Assembly: GCA_002633005.1 (NCBI GenBank)
Contig: NMRA01000422.1
Span: 248,001-312,000 of the forward strand
Reading direction: 5' to 3'
Source: Phoronis australis
Lineage: Eukaryota; Phoronida; Phoronidae
Length of the DNA: 64,000 bases
Shown: one piece after another, positions 53,141 through 64,000 of the stretch
Layout: each line of letters starts with the position of its first letter
Position numbering within the stretch: the stretch's first letter is position 1
Made by a program: the position numbers and the translations under genes
The notes under the pieces: generated by a model
The model's input: the letters and a program-made list of their open reading frames with translations, nothing else
The model's database searches: none
What the model was told of the DNA's origin: nothing

Positions 53141-54926
53141 AGTCATGAGAACGACGGAAATAGGCCAATGGCATCGTTACACGACTCATCACTGTTATAC
53201 ACGCTCAGTCTGGAGACAATCGCAAGGGATTGAAATATCTCAGGGTACGTGGAATCCTAAAGTTTCATTAAATACTGAATATGAGTGTACGGGGTTTTGA
53301 AAATATCTTGCGAGTTTGTCGGGCAAATCCGCTTTCAAAATCTGATAACGGGGTCAGTATAACCTGCAAACCTATGCAGTTTTGTTAAGGTCGGGGTAAC
53401 AGTTAACACAATACTGTTATGTTGAACATCAACATGCCTGTACTCTAGAATATATCGATCACATTTATATGAAAAAACAAGTAATACAAAAAATACTGAG
53501 AATTAGGCTTCTTACTTTCGTGAAATACTGCAGCAATCTATTTCCGCTTCCAAGAAGCACAACAAAGCTACTAGCGCCTCCAGATTTATGGGATTTGGTC
53601 TACTCTAGAATTGCGAATTCGAGAACAGCCCATGTACGCATTGCCTATGACTTTAGTTGGTAACGGAAATAGGATTCTGTCAAAGAGAGTAAAATACCTA
53701 GTTCCGTTTTCGTTTTGTAGACGGCTAAGCAGGGAGCAATGCTGCTTCAACAACAACGTTAATTGTAGTGGAGACCGTGACTCGTGTATTCTGTATTACA
53801 TATTTCTAGTAGTTAGTTAATAGACATCAAACTACCGGAACCTAATTACAATTTTCCGAACATATTGGTTTGAAATCGATTGTCCATTGGTATTTTTCTC
53901 GAGTGTGGTGGAACTGTTAAATCGATCTGAAGACCTGCCAATAACCAAGGGCTCAACTGAAAACACAACTTCCAGAACACCACTTTGCAGAAATGACTGT
54001 TTCGCTTTCGTGCGTTGTTACAACTCGGAAGTCGCTGTTCCTGCTCACTCTATCGACGAAACGGCAACAAAACACATCCTCCCTTTTTACTCATACGTTT
54101 GCGCAGATACTTGGCTGAACACAACACAACACAAAGATGTCTGAGACAAATACATATTTTTTAACACGTATTTTACCAATAACACGTACAGGAAACGACA
54201 TTTGCTTCAAAAAAGTAAGATGAAACATGCTAATAATATAGTAAATATAATACATTACAACATTTCATGTTCGACATATGCCCGGACCAATATGTGGTAA
54301 GGTTAGTTATTGGACAGATGAAATATAATGTTACAGTAAATTACGAAAAAATCTGTGCTTCAAAATACGGCGTTTTGATATCCTCAATGTCATCATCAGG
54401 TATAATACAGTCAGTTTACATGTCAAATGAAATAAAATATTCCCAAAGGCAAGACAAATCCATAATCCATTAATCACATCACAGTGCATGACAAACTCTG
54501 TTTTCGGAGAGGAAAAGGGGACGTAAAGAACATTATTACTATTGGGCACTTTCAGTTATCAAGATCCAGTTGGGGAAATTGATATGATAACAAGAATAAG
54601 AACTGCATTGGAAAGTTAACCGCAAATTTCCAACTGTTCGCGTGAAACTTCAGTTCAAAATAGTGACACGTTTTCTGTAAAGTACCGCCTGGAGTCTACG
54701 GATCAGGGGTGAGTCTCTTTCAGCAAACTAGTCCCCATAGATCTGGAAGAGCAACTTGAAAACTGAGACTGAAACGTGCACGTTGGGAAAAGATTTCAGG
54801 TACAATGGAGGATAAATTTTGGAAAGTGAATATATGGCATTGAAAGTTAGACCCTTCATAAAGTAGTGCCTTTAGACTAAGGGTGTTTACCAAAGATGGA
54901 CACGTACTCTCAAGACAACAACAGAC
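53141..54926. other. No gene recognised
   Basis: AT-rich sequence. A short cysteine-rich frame near 53705-53790 (EQCCFNNNVNCSGDRDSC) follows a tttgtag acceptor-like site, but nothing supports a gene. Confidence 0.45.
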
Positions 54927-55195
54927 ATGCGCGCACCCAGGTGGGGGAGGGGGGGGGGGGGCTCGGGAGGCTCGAAGGAGCCCCCATTTGGCAAAGTAGG
55001 CAAAATAGTCTGTCTCGGAGAAACAAGAACTCCGGGAAACGTGACAAAAGTCCACTAAAAAGGCGTAAACACACAATCCAAAGCTCCGAACGTGGTACCC
55101 GTGTTTTTTGTTTTAGTCCTCCCGCTTTTTTGTTAGTAAAAGGTTCACATCGTCGGCAATTCGAGCCCCCCATATTACAGGCTGGGTGCGCGCAT
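54927..55195. mobile_element. MITE, ATGCGCGCACCC family, copy C (intact ends)
   Basis: Perfect inverse ends ATGCGCGCACCCAG and CTGGGTGCGCGCAT, 269 bp, flanked by GAC on both sides (54924-54926 and 55196-55198), a 3-bp target duplication. The interior has a long G run and no coding region. It lies in the 3' coding end of the LRR-Ig gene. Confidence 0.88.
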
Positions 55196-57889
55196 GACTA
55201 AACAACACAAACAAACTGCCCATAAAATCATGATTTTGGCAGCGTGTACTTCATTCGAAGAGTTGGGAGACGCAAGAGATAAGTTGAGTGGAAGGGAAAT
55301 ATTGTTAAAGTGCGACTGAATTCCTTTCAAGTTTCTTGCATAACATGTGTAAACCCCACTTTTAAACTGATCAACAATGAAAGTGAGTGAAGCAATCGTT
55401 TGGAGATTGGAAGCATTGGTTGGAGGCAAAAACAGTGTTAATTGGTCCAGTGGGTCCTGTAGTACGAGTGTTGGTGAGGGGTCGCCGTGTGAAACACATT
55501 GAATAGTTACACTTGTTTTGTTGGTGACCGCAACTATTTCGGGTTTGGATGGATGCTGACATGTCATGTTCATGTTCAAAAACGATTGCAGAGTTGGTCT
55601 GGATTCTACAAGAGAAGAACAGTTTGGAATATCATAGTTGTGAGAGTTACCTTCAGGATCGTTTTTCACTCTCAGCTTCACCCATTGTTGCAAACTGGCG
55701 AGAAGGCAATTACAATGAAGAGGGTTGTAAGCAACGTAGAAATGTCCAAGTCTGTTGACAAGTAGGTTGTTTAGAATGGGCTGAGGCAGAGTAGTTAGTT
55801 TGTTGTGACTGATTTCCAGATTTTTTAAGCTCACCATTTTAGAAATAGCCAACGGTTCGATAACTTCAATGTGATTATGATTAAGAATTAATGTTACTAG
55901 ATCACTTAGTGACCCAAAAACGTCATATTTGATCTCGCGAATATTGTTGCTGGATAAATCGAGATAGCTGAGGAATAAGAATTTGTCAAAGGTTCCTTTA
56001 TGTAGCTTTTTGATTTTTGAATGGGATATTCCTAAGCTTTTTAGAGGAGCTAACCCGGAGAACATACCCAAAGAGCACCATTCTATATAGTTGTGGTTGA
56101 TAGATAAGCCTTTGATGTTGTGCAAATTGTCAAAGCTAAAATCCTCTATTTTCGATATCTTGTTAAAGTTCATATGAATGATTTCAAGGGAAGTTGTGTT
56201 AAAAATGCCGGGAATAATCTTCTTCATTAAATTGTTATCAAGATTGATAGACGTGAGCAATTTTAACTCTTCGAATGTTTCTAACTCAATACTTGCAATT
56301 CTATTGCTTTTCACCACGAGAGTACGCAATGCCCAAAGCCCAGATAACATTTTCTGTGACAGTCGCGTCAGATTATTTAGTGAGAGATCTAAGAAGTCAA
56401 GATTTCTACCAAGCTTGAATGGCTGGTCATCTAGATGTGTAATACCGCTGTTCGTTATTTCAAGTGTCTGGATATTGGCAAGGTTTGCGGGAAATCTCGC
56501 CGAAATGTTTGTCCCTTCACAGCTAATCTTCAGGAAGAGAGTGCTGCGGTTTTCTAACTTGATGGTCTGTTGAATCGAGTTAACTCGCCTTAGATCGATG
56601 TTAAGGTGCCAAACATTAGGGGACCACGCCTTTGGAACTTGAACGATTGGATTTGCGTCGATGACGAGAAATCGCAAATTCTGTGGTCCTTGAAATGTGT
56701 TAGGTGTAATTTGCATGATGTTGTTATCTCGTAAATGCAAATACTGTAAACGTTTCGAATCCCTGAGGGCAAAGTCCTCTACGATGCTAATTTTGTTACT
56801 GATCAACCGCAGTGTTCGAAGTTCAAACAGACCACGAAAGGTTCCACGTGTAATAATAGTCAAAGCGTTTTTCTCTAAAGAAAGTGTGCGGAGGTGCGAT
56901 GCTGAACGAAATGTGTCGTCCTCGATTATTTCTATTTTGTTGTATTCAATGAGCAGCATCGTCAACGTTTCAATACAATCAAACACGTCCTTGGAAAGAT
57001 TTCTCAGAAAATTGTACGAAGCGAAAAGTTGCTCTAAAGCTGGCATTCTGCAAAAGATGCCCTTCTCGATATTGGTAACGTTGTTCGAATTTAAGTTCAG
57101 AAAATTCAGCCACTTGTAAATTTCAATCTGCGATACTGAGAAATTTTGTAGGACGTTCACACTTATATCCAAATTTTGAATGGATGCTGGGATTGTCCAC
57201 CTTCGCGCTTGGCTGAGTTCGTTGCCATTAATATTTAGATATTTTAGGTGATTCAGATCCTCAAGAACGCCTTTGTCCATTTCAGATATTCGATTTCTCG
57301 CGATATGTAGATATTCCAATCTTGGGAGTTGTCGAAAAGTTCCGTTGATCAACCGCGATATGATGTTTCCCGAAATATCCAAGAATTTCAAGTTGAATAA
57401 TGTGCTAGAGAAGGACTCATCGTCGAGAGCGATTATTTTGTTTTCATCCAAATGTAAAGCCACCAAATTTGGGGTTGAGGCAAAAGCACCGCTTGGTAAA
57501 CCAGGTATCTTGTTTCTCGTCAGGAACAGGTGCTCTAGCTTGTACAAGCCGGCAAATGTTGATTCAGTTATTCTTAAGATTTTGTTACCAATGAGATCAA
57601 GAATTCTCAACTCACCCAAGGCAATGAAAGTGTGATTAGCGATATTAGTCAGTTTGTTGTAGTCCAGATAAAGATACTTGATATTGGGTGATGAAACAAA
57701 CGTGTCTGCTGAGATATGCATGATTTCACACCTTGTCAAGATAATCCTGTCTTCCGATACCTTTGCTTCTGATGGCAGGTTAGCTTGTGATAAAGCGCCG
57801 TCTCTCCCGTCGACATTGAAGGGACACTTCACGCGAAAGGCGTGTGACAAGCACACTCTGATAATGATGGTTGCTAAAACGCCTTTCAT
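55175..57889 (-). CDS. Secreted or membrane-tethered LRR-Ig protein, intronless
   Basis: 904 codons on the minus strand. A signal peptide (MKGVLATIIIRVCLSHAF) is followed by about 15 leucine-rich repeats (residues 69-430), a 45-residue spacer, 10 more repeats (475-715), an LRRCT cap (NPLHCNCLLASLQQW) and one Ig domain (TIQC to GVYTCYA, 778-870). It ends in a hydrophobic stretch, IMILWAVCLCCLV. Family knowledge: LRR-Ig proteins act in adhesion, axon guidance and innate recognition. An upstream ATG at 57949 is rejected because it precedes the TATA box. The last six codons MRAPSL and the TAA lie in a MITE, so the C-terminus is altered; it could be a short membrane anchor or a GPI signal. Confidence 0.92.
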   Translation of the reverse strand: MKGVLATIIIRVCLSHAFRVKCPFNVDGRDGALSQANLPSEAKVSEDRIILTRCEIMHISADTFVSSPNIKYLYLDYNKLTNIANHTFIALGELRILDLIGNKILRITESTFAGLYKLEHLFLTRNKIPGLPSGAFASTPNLVALHLDENKIIALDDESFSSTLFNLKFLDISGNIISRLINGTFRQLPRLEYLHIARNRISEMDKGVLEDLNHLKYLNINGNELSQARRWTIPASIQNLDISVNVLQNFSVSQIEIYKWLNFLNLNSNNVTNIEKGIFCRMPALEQLFASYNFLRNLSKDVFDCIETLTMLLIEYNKIEIIEDDTFRSASHLRTLSLEKNALTIITRGTFRGLFELRTLRLISNKISIVEDFALRDSKRLQYLHLRDNNIMQITPNTFQGPQNLRFLVIDANPIVQVPKAWSPNVWHLNIDLRRVNSIQQTIKLENRSTLFLKISCEGTNISARFPANLANIQTLEITNSGITHLDDQPFKLGRNLDFLDLSLNNLTRLSQKMLSGLWALRTLVVKSNRIASIELETFEELKLLTSINLDNNLMKKIIPGIFNTTSLEIIHMNFNKISKIEDFSFDNLHNIKGLSINHNYIEWCSLGMFSGLAPLKSLGISHSKIKKLHKGTFDKFLFLSYLDLSSNNIREIKYDVFGSLSDLVTLILNHNHIEVIEPLAISKMVSLKNLEISHNKLTTLPQPILNNLLVNRLGHFYVAYNPLHCNCLLASLQQWVKLRVKNDPEGNSHNYDIPNCSSLVESRPTLQSFLNMNMTCQHPSKPEIVAVTNKTSVTIQCVSHGDPSPTLVLQDPLDQLTLFLPPTNASNLQTIASLTFIVDQFKSGVYTCYARNLKGIQSHFNNISLPLNLSLASPNSSNEVHAAKIMILWAVCLCCLVMRAPSL

Positions 57890-57931
57890 GGCTTGTCGAG
57901 CTACGTGTGAATCAGTCGTGTCGTTACACGG

Positions 57932-57938
57932 TTTTATA
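57932..57938 (-). promoter_or_regulatory. TATA box of the LRR-Ig gene
   Basis: TATAAAA on the minus strand, 43 bp upstream of the ATG at 57889, which leaves a leader of roughly 15 bases. It fixes the start codon choice. Confidence 0.65.
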
Positions 57939-57959
57939 TGACCACGCAACTTTCCAGAG

Positions 57960-59286
57960 CCCTAGGAAGCGAGGGGCCGGGGGGGGGGGGGGGGNCGTGC
58001 CTACTAAACATTTACAGGCATTAGAGTTAAACCGTGCCAATTTACATTGGCGTGGAGCCGCGGACAGTCGAGAAAAGGAGGATACCGAATACGGATAAGA
58101 AAGAAAATTCAACAGAACATTTCACAACTCAGTATCAGTGCATGGTTTAGTCTTTGAGGGCCCTGGTGAAGACATTGTTAGGGTCTCTATTTTTATAGCA
58201 TAGGTCGTCCAAACGCACCTGCAAACGTGCACTTTGTAATTCGTATATGCATGTACGAAAAATCAAGAAAATTTTAAATTCAATAAGACAATTTTGCGAA
58301 TGCAAAACTATATTTTTGGTTACGCACCGGCGCTGAGGAATAAGTGTCCAGACCGACTGAGCTGCCTGTCACAATACAGCCGTGTCGATATCAGTTTGAC
58401 CGTGGCAAACCAATGTTTAAACAGTCCAGCTCTCTTGTTGTCTGTTTTCATCTGATGAGCTCACGTAATCCAACAGTTATGTTGTATACAGTGCCGTCCG
58501 ACACTAACCAATATTTGAAAATTCTATTTGCAAACGACTTTCAACAAATGTCGTGTTCTGTAAAATACTTTCATCAAAAAGTTCGCATGGAGAAAAAACG
58601 GATGACTTTAAGAGAAATTATACTTAAATTTTGCCTGTTGATTCCTTTGTGTGACAATAAGCAATGACCAGCTAAACCGCATTATTGTGTACCAACACAA
58701 AGGGCTTGCCTGAGCAGTTTAATGGAGCGAATTGGTCGTCTATGGTCGGCGCGCCGACCCGAGTGCCAAGCGCAGAGGCGACACAGCAGACGACTCCTAG
58801 CAGACCTTTGTTGGTCAGCTGGTGGTCGGCTAGACCACCGGTCGTCGACTGGTCGTCGACCGATTTCCGACCGGTCGGACAAATATTCGTGATGTGTACA
58901 GTACCATTCTACTGGGCAGTGAAATCAAGAAATTTCCTGTATCAAGACCTAATCTAGAATAACTCCAGTGACCACTCCACTCTTGACACTAATTTACAAA
59001 ATTTCGTTGAACTAAGGTGGTAAACTGGAATGAACATACGAATTGCGTGAAATTACAGCAATGTAAATGAGAACTTGACTTGATTACGAATTGATATAAT
59101 CAAATGCTAGATGATATCCGGAAATATAATTTCGAACTATAGGTTATAGATTTATTTTTGTATTATTTCTTAATACGTTGGAACAGCAACAGGAAAAAAA
59201 ATTTTTTGAGAGAAACATCTACAATGGTTTGAACATAGCGCAGATTTTAAGATCGTGGATGCATGAAAACGAAAGGGTGTGAGCGG
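57960..59286. other. Upstream region of the LRR-Ig gene, no gene recognised
   Basis: Contains a G run (57979-57993), an ambiguous base, and a GC-rich low-complexity patch of GGTCGTCGAC motifs (about 58735-58880). Confidence 0.45.
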
Positions 59287-59523
59287 TTCAGAGGCGGATC
59301 TACAGGGGGGGTTCAGGGGGTTTAAACCCCCCCTCGGGACAGGATCAAAAATAAAAAACGGAAAAAATATCGCCAGAAAAACGAAATTAGCTACTAAAAA
59401 TCCCAAAAAATCTTACACGGGAGGAGGGAAACCCTCTCGCGACCTTCCTTCTCCTCGGCGTTACGCGCCTCGGATTCTTCCGAATCCTAAACCCCCCCTT
59501 ACTGAAATCGTAGATCTGCCACT
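59287..59523. mobile_element. MITE, GGCGGATCTAC family, complete copy
   Basis: Left AGGCGGATCTAC and right GTAGATCTGCCACTG are inverse. GGGGGTTCAGGGGGTTTAAA follows the left end and TAAACCCCCCCTTACTG precedes the right. Related to the fragments at 5648 and 48600. Confidence 0.7.
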
Positions 59524-60254
59524 GCCGGTTATATTGTCAGCCATGATCTATCATTATTCCGAATTTGTTGTCACTTTCGGAGTAAAAATCGTAACTAAGT
59601 TACAGCCTCCCTAGCCAGCAAGCGAGCTGTATGAAGGCTATCGTCAAAATACAGCTAGGTACAGTATATACCACTGTGCTCGAAATTGCACACAGCCCGG
59701 TTAGTTATGCTCGTCGTCTCGTTGTGAAACTTTGATCAAAAAGTAGAGCTGAAAACGATTAGAATTAATAATTCACGTGAAATGACGTTGATGGCGATTC
59801 GTTTATTATAGACACGGCGATACAATTGTGCTAAATGCATAATAATGCATACGTATTATCGCAATGAGCCATCAAAAACAACTCCTTGTTAAATAATCAG
59901 ATAGAATGTGCTCTCATTTAGAGAACCAAATTGAATATTCTCCATTGAATAGCGGTCAAAACTGGTTCCCAAAATGTAAGCACGTTCTAAGGGAATACTC
60001 GGAGCAATTATATAACATGCCACAGGTGTCAGCCCATTTCTCCGAGGGCCCACCTCTCTCAAAAAAGCACTACTCCGAAGGCTCACTCGAACTCCGAAAA
60101 ATAGAACACCGAAGGAACAACACTTCTCCGAAATTATGTTGCAGCTGTGGAATAGGCTTTTTGTATTTCTGATTATCGTCTCACAAAGCAAGTACTGGAA
60201 CATCACGTATAGAAAGGACAATTAGTTTAAATCTGGTTTTCGTATTTTACTAAG
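59524..60254. other. No gene recognised
   Basis: Short overlapping frames on both strands at 59889-60221 lack domains. Confidence 0.45.
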
Positions 60255-60408
60255 GTTGATCAGATTGAAACATTTTATGAATGGTTAGCCTGTGATTTGA
60301 AGAGAGCCAAAGTGAAACTGATGGGTCTTTTAGAGTCTGAATGGTGGGCTGACATTTTGTTAAACACAAGCTATCCGTATCATTTGCTTCTCAATGACAA
60401 ACACCTCT
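60255..60408 (+). CDS. Orphan candidate exon, unknown product
   Basis: Acceptor tattttactaag and a perfect GTGAGT donor enclose 154 bp open in one frame: VDQIETFYEWLACDLKRAKV, then LMGLLESEWWADIL. Phase 0 to 1. The composition looks like protein, not random AT-rich DNA. No partner exon was found within the window; it may belong to a gene extending outside or to an old retrotransposed piece. Confidence 0.4.
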
Positions 60409-60809
60409 GTGAGTAAATTAGTTATCAACTTCAACGCATTTCCTTGGCAAAAAGAGCTGTTGTTTACTAGTGAATTAATAGAGAGTGAGAAGGTTGGTTA
60501 GATTTTCTTGTTGTATTGATGTATGTGTTGCTTATTTTGCACGTTTTTGGAGATTGAGATTAACCTAAGCCCCAGTTGTGGCTAGGTAACAAATATGATC
60601 TTGTGGTTTAGCTTTAGCTTTCCTGAAATATTTACTGTTATTGATAATATGAACAGTGGGTATAGAAAATAAAATTTTAGTTGCAGCTTTTTAATTCAGT
60701 TTTGTATGAAGTTGTGTGGCTAGTGAATATTTTTATTGCTGTTCAGTACCTTTTAACTTTTTTGTCATGACATTTTGAACTTGGACTAGTTACGAGTGGT
60801 GATATACTC

Positions 60810-61027
60810 AATGTGGGGGGGGGGCTCGAATTCCTGACGATGTAGACCTTTTGCTAACAAATGACTGGACGGACTAAAAAGAAAAAAAGAAATGGGACCA
60901 CCACTGTGAATTGTGCGTCTGCGTTTCTAAAGTTTATTGGACTTTTGTCCCATTTTCTCGGACTTTTTGTCTCTCGGGCGCGGACCTTTTTGCCCACTTC
61001 GCCCCCGAGTCCCCTGATTGCGCGCAT
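60810..61027. mobile_element. MITE, ATGCGCGCACCC family, copy D (reverse)
   Basis: Reads GGGGGGCTCGAATTCC, GACGATGTAGACCTTTTGCT and AACAAA, the reverse complement of the right part of copy C, and ends GATTGCGCGCAT. The other end is decayed. Confidence 0.65.
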
Positions 61028-61189
61028 GGGAGAGTGCGATCGAGTTTACCTATGCTGGCATGTCTAAAAAATAATGGGATGTTCTAAAACTATATTACGT
61101 TTCTGTGGTAGTGATGAATTGCTTTCTTCTTCTTACATGTGTAACACCCACTACAAAAACAATTGTTCGCATTGCTAGTATCCTGGTGC

Positions 61190-61885
61190 ATTGAATAGGG
61201 AATAAATGCGAAATTGTTGGGTGGAGATGAAACCAGCAGTGAGCTGGGAGCAACATGTTTGTCAATGGTCAGGGGAGCAAACAAAATTTGTGACGATGGG
61301 AGGGGCTCAACACCCATGTGGCATACCCCATTGATTTTTACCTGTTTAGCACTGCTCCCATGTAACCCCCCTGGGAAGTGGTCAACACCCATTTGGCGCC
61401 CACCTGGTTTTTGCCTGGTACCCCCTTAGCTTTCACCGGAGGGGGAATTGCCCTCTGAGCCCCCAGGAGCAATCATTCAAATTTTGTAGTCCATGGAGGT
61501 ATGAGCTGTTATAAGGAAAGATAATGTGCCTTGTTAAGAACTCAAACATGAAACAAAACCGTGATATATTTTGAAGGGAGCTTCAAGAGAATAAAAACAA
61601 ATACACTTTAATATTGGTTAAAATACACATTTTCGTTCTCATTCGATTATAAGTGGATGTTAGTTTACGTATTTTAACCATTTTCAATCACACAGTAATT
61701 TTATTGCACGTTGAACGTCACTAAAATATGAATTCATCAGTGTTTACATTGTTCGGACTGCGCTCCTAAGTAAGTGGTGATTATTCACCGCTTGGAGCGC
61801 TAGTGTTTCGACCTGTAACCACTGCGGCGAATGGTCAAATGGCGGAGTGAACTCTCCTGTACTAGTAGTACACTCCTTGCTGTAA
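61190..61885. repeat. Dispersed repeat, copy 2
   Basis: Same order of shared blocks as 52600-53140, interrupted by about 190 bp (61485-61680). The two copies bracket the LRR-Ig gene in the same orientation. Confidence 0.75.
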
Positions 61886-62704
61886 GCTATATGCCATAAA
61901 CTTATCTAAATTTGAGGAGTAGTCCATCACGTTTGATCTATTATGGCAAAGCCCTGGCCACACGACTCTGGAGACTCTTGAAAACGCTTTCTGTCACACG
62001 CATATTCATAACGTAGACACTAAATGTATAACCAAATTAACATTGCCTACAAGCGTGAGATTTTTTAAGAATGTCGTAATCACCGTATTCGTGTTAGAAG
62101 GTGAAAATACGACATCTTGTAAGCACAGCTACTGCACTTTTGTGAACATGCCGAAAAGCTAATGTTACGGTAGCACACCGCTCCCGAGGATTCTCGATAA
62201 AACGCTCTCGTGCTGGCCAATTTTTTATAATCGGGCGCATTTTTGGAAACTGAAAGGTCATTTTACATCAGGCCACGACAGATGTATGTCGCGTTTTAGG
62301 AACGCGACGGACCGGAAAAGCAGAACACTGGCAGGAGTTCGATTGATTTATATTTGGCCGAGTCCTCTGCTGTTAAACAACAGTAAAAGTGCCCATGTGT
62401 GAATTTTCTTCCTTCATTTCCCATCATCATGAGCGTGTGATAGCAGACCCGTGAGGAACTTTAAAAACGCCAACAGATGTAGTTTGGCTTAACACAAACA
62501 AAGAACAAGAGTGGACGGAGAAGTTGTCAAAAATACAGAGCTCTGTTTCCAATATGACACGGCGTAATATTCACCCGGAAGCAGCCAATCTTACAGAACT
62601 CGTTACCGTCACGCGTCAGTAAAGATCAAGTGAAAAGAAAACTTTCACGTCTTCTTACGTAACCAAAACTGGTTGCATGGACCATAATCTAATGTTCAAT
62701 TCAA

Positions 62705-62895
62705 CCGCTTGCCTTAAATTGTATCAATTTAGATCGAGTAGTTCTACTCGATAACGGCACGTTCGGTTGCGTTACCTGACACCTGACGGTAGACGAAGCA
62801 AACACTGAATTATCATGCGCTCACACGGCCTCGGTACCCGCCAATTGCCTTTGTTGCCGGCATCAAAAGCCGGCTGGGTAACGCAGTGGTGTCAG
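62705..62895. repeat. Fragments of the TTAA element
   Basis: Matches 31680-31770 and 32568-32640 of the TTAA-flanked element, with the middle deleted. The 61886-62700 stretch before it shows nothing recognisable. Confidence 0.7.
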
Positions 62896-62929
62896 ATTAT
62901 AGTCTGACAGTACTATTGGTTGTATTGTT

Positions 62930-63070
62930 ACTTGGCGAAATAAATTTCGCCAAGTATGTTGCTCTTCCACTAATTTTTTTTTTTTTTTATTTTTACTTGG
63001 CGAAATAAATTTCGCCAAGTATGTTGCTCTTCCACTAAGTTTTTACTTGGCGAAATAAATTTCGCCAAGT
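62930..63070. repeat. Three tandem 26-bp palindromes
   Basis: ACTTGGCGAAAT/ATTTCGCCAAGT palindromes at 62930-62955, 62995-63020 and 63045-63070, joined by ATGTTGCTCTTCCACTAAGT and T runs. Inverse orientation to the copies at 18428. Confidence 0.9.
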
Positions 63071-63104
63071 ATGTTGCTCTTCCACTAAGTTTGTTTTTTT
63101 TTTT

Positions 63105-63313
63105 NNNNNNNNNNNNNNNNNNNNNNNNNNNNNNNNNNNNNNNNNNNNNNNNNNNNNNNNNNNNNNNNNNNNNNNNNNNNNNNNNNNNNNNNNNNNNNNN
63201 NNNNNNNNNNNNNNNNNNNNNNNNNNNNNNNNNNNNNNNNNNNNNNNNNNNNNNNNNNNNNNNNNNNNNNNNNNNNNNNNNNNNNNNNNNNNNNNNNNNN
63301 NNNNNNNNNNNNN
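63105..63313. other. Assembly gap, 209 N
   Basis: Run of N within the satellite family, at a poly-T stretch; the true length is unknown. Confidence 0.99.
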
Positions 63314-63660
63314 TTCAATTGAACTAGACTGCAGCCTATTTCTTAATGATTTATGACATCTAAATTCGTCATATGAATGTTGTGATGTTGTTCATCATCG
63401 CCACCAACATCATCATATTCGTCATCATCGTCATCATCTTCGTCATCATCTCCGTCTTTTCCTTAATTTCGCCAAGTGTCGCTCAAGACTAGCCTTTTTC
63501 TTACTGATTTCGGACTCCTACGTTCGTCATGTGTATGTTATTAACTTCTTTTGTTCATCCTCACCACCATCTTCGTCATATTCGTCATCTTCGTCATCAT
63601 CTTTATCGTCATCTTTTTGGTTAATTTCGCCAAGGTTCGCTCCTCGTTTTGTTTTGTTAT
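63314..63660. repeat. Reverse copy of the acidic-tract satellite
   Basis: Inverse of 17270-17650 and 18510-18870: TCGTCATCATC runs, TTAATTTCGCCAAG twice, GCGACACTTGG-type borders. Confidence 0.85.
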
Positions 63661-63730
63661 TCAGTTTGATTGGCATGACCCCTGAGTTAAGAACAATGAT
63701 TTTGTAATTTGTTTACTTCAGAATAGTATA

Positions 63731-63951
63731 GAACTTTCTAGAAGACTGAGGTCATAACAGTGATGATGTAATTTATTTACTACAATATAGTGTGAAACTT
63801 TCTAGAAGACTCTAGCATGACAGTGATTATTGCAGTCTGGAATATTCTAGAGACTAGTACATGTTTGTAGAATGGTTGGGTAGATTCAGGAAAGTTCTAG
63901 AATGTCATGAATTGATGAAAAGTTCCAGAACAATGCATTAGGCTATAAATA
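63731..63951 (+). promoter_or_regulatory. Heat-shock-element array with TATA box
   Basis: nGAAnnTTCnnGAAn-type motifs: GAACTTTCTAGAA at 63731-63743, a similar one at 63794-63807, GAATATTCTAGAG at 63840-63852, GAAAGTTCTAGAA at 63890-63902 and TTCCAGAA at 63923-63930. TATAAATA follows at 63944-63951, so transcription would start near 63975. This is the layout of animal hsp70 promoters. No coding region is visible before the window ends, and a retroelement LTR is the alternative. Confidence 0.7.
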
Positions 63952-64000
63952 CACAAGCACGGTTTTGTGTTAGTCAGATCAAGTCAGTTCAAGAGAAGAG

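Noticed and set aside
57887-57949. Upstream ATG of the LRR-Ig frame (20 extra codons)
   Set aside because: It lies upstream of the TATA box and the extension is not signal-like; the ATG at 57889 begins a good signal peptide.

Overview
The window looks like nuclear DNA of a marine invertebrate animal. It has long AT-rich introns, GT-AG splice sites, single-N positions and one 209-base N run, and many mobile-element remnants. An LTR element whose integrase sits directly after the protease resembles the Gmr1-like Ty3/gypsy group described from deuterostomes, so a hemichordate, echinoderm or cephalochordate is my best guess. The species cannot be read from the sequence.

Positions 1-37976 (+) hold one large gene, incomplete at its 5' end, for a type I membrane protein. 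Fourteen exons are recognised. They encode at least six CUB domains (each split over two exons), five thrombospondin type 1 repeats in one exon, one transmembrane exon, and a tyrosine-rich tail with a PPxY motif. Exon phases agree at every junction except one: the second half of CUB5 was not found. Its introns contain a 44-bp minisatellite, a LINE fragment with a 12-bp target-site duplication, a tRNA-like SINE, an 8.4-kb LTR retrotransposon, a possible nested minus-strand gene, an array of CTTAAG palindromes, a TTAA-flanked transposon and an interrupted foldback element.

Positions 38000-54900 are mobile-element rich: LINE ends, a 3.1-kb terminal-inverted-repeat element, a decayed LINE carrying a perfect 100-bp palindrome, and a small element with a broken THAP finger. 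Among them lie decayed TSP1 sequence (46449-46797) and an intact-frame transmembrane exon (51797-51878), which are remnants of a partial tandem duplication of the CUB/TSP1 gene.

Positions 55175-57889 (-) hold an intronless LRR-Ig gene with a TATA box 43 bp before its ATG. Its last six codons and stop come from a MITE inserted in the hydrophobic C-terminus. Positions 58000-64000 contain MITEs, a second copy of a 53-kb-region repeat, one orphan candidate exon, and a satellite/palindrome family shared with the LTR element. The last 270 bases are a TATA box preceded by several heat-shock-element arrays: either a heat-shock gene promoter or another LTR.
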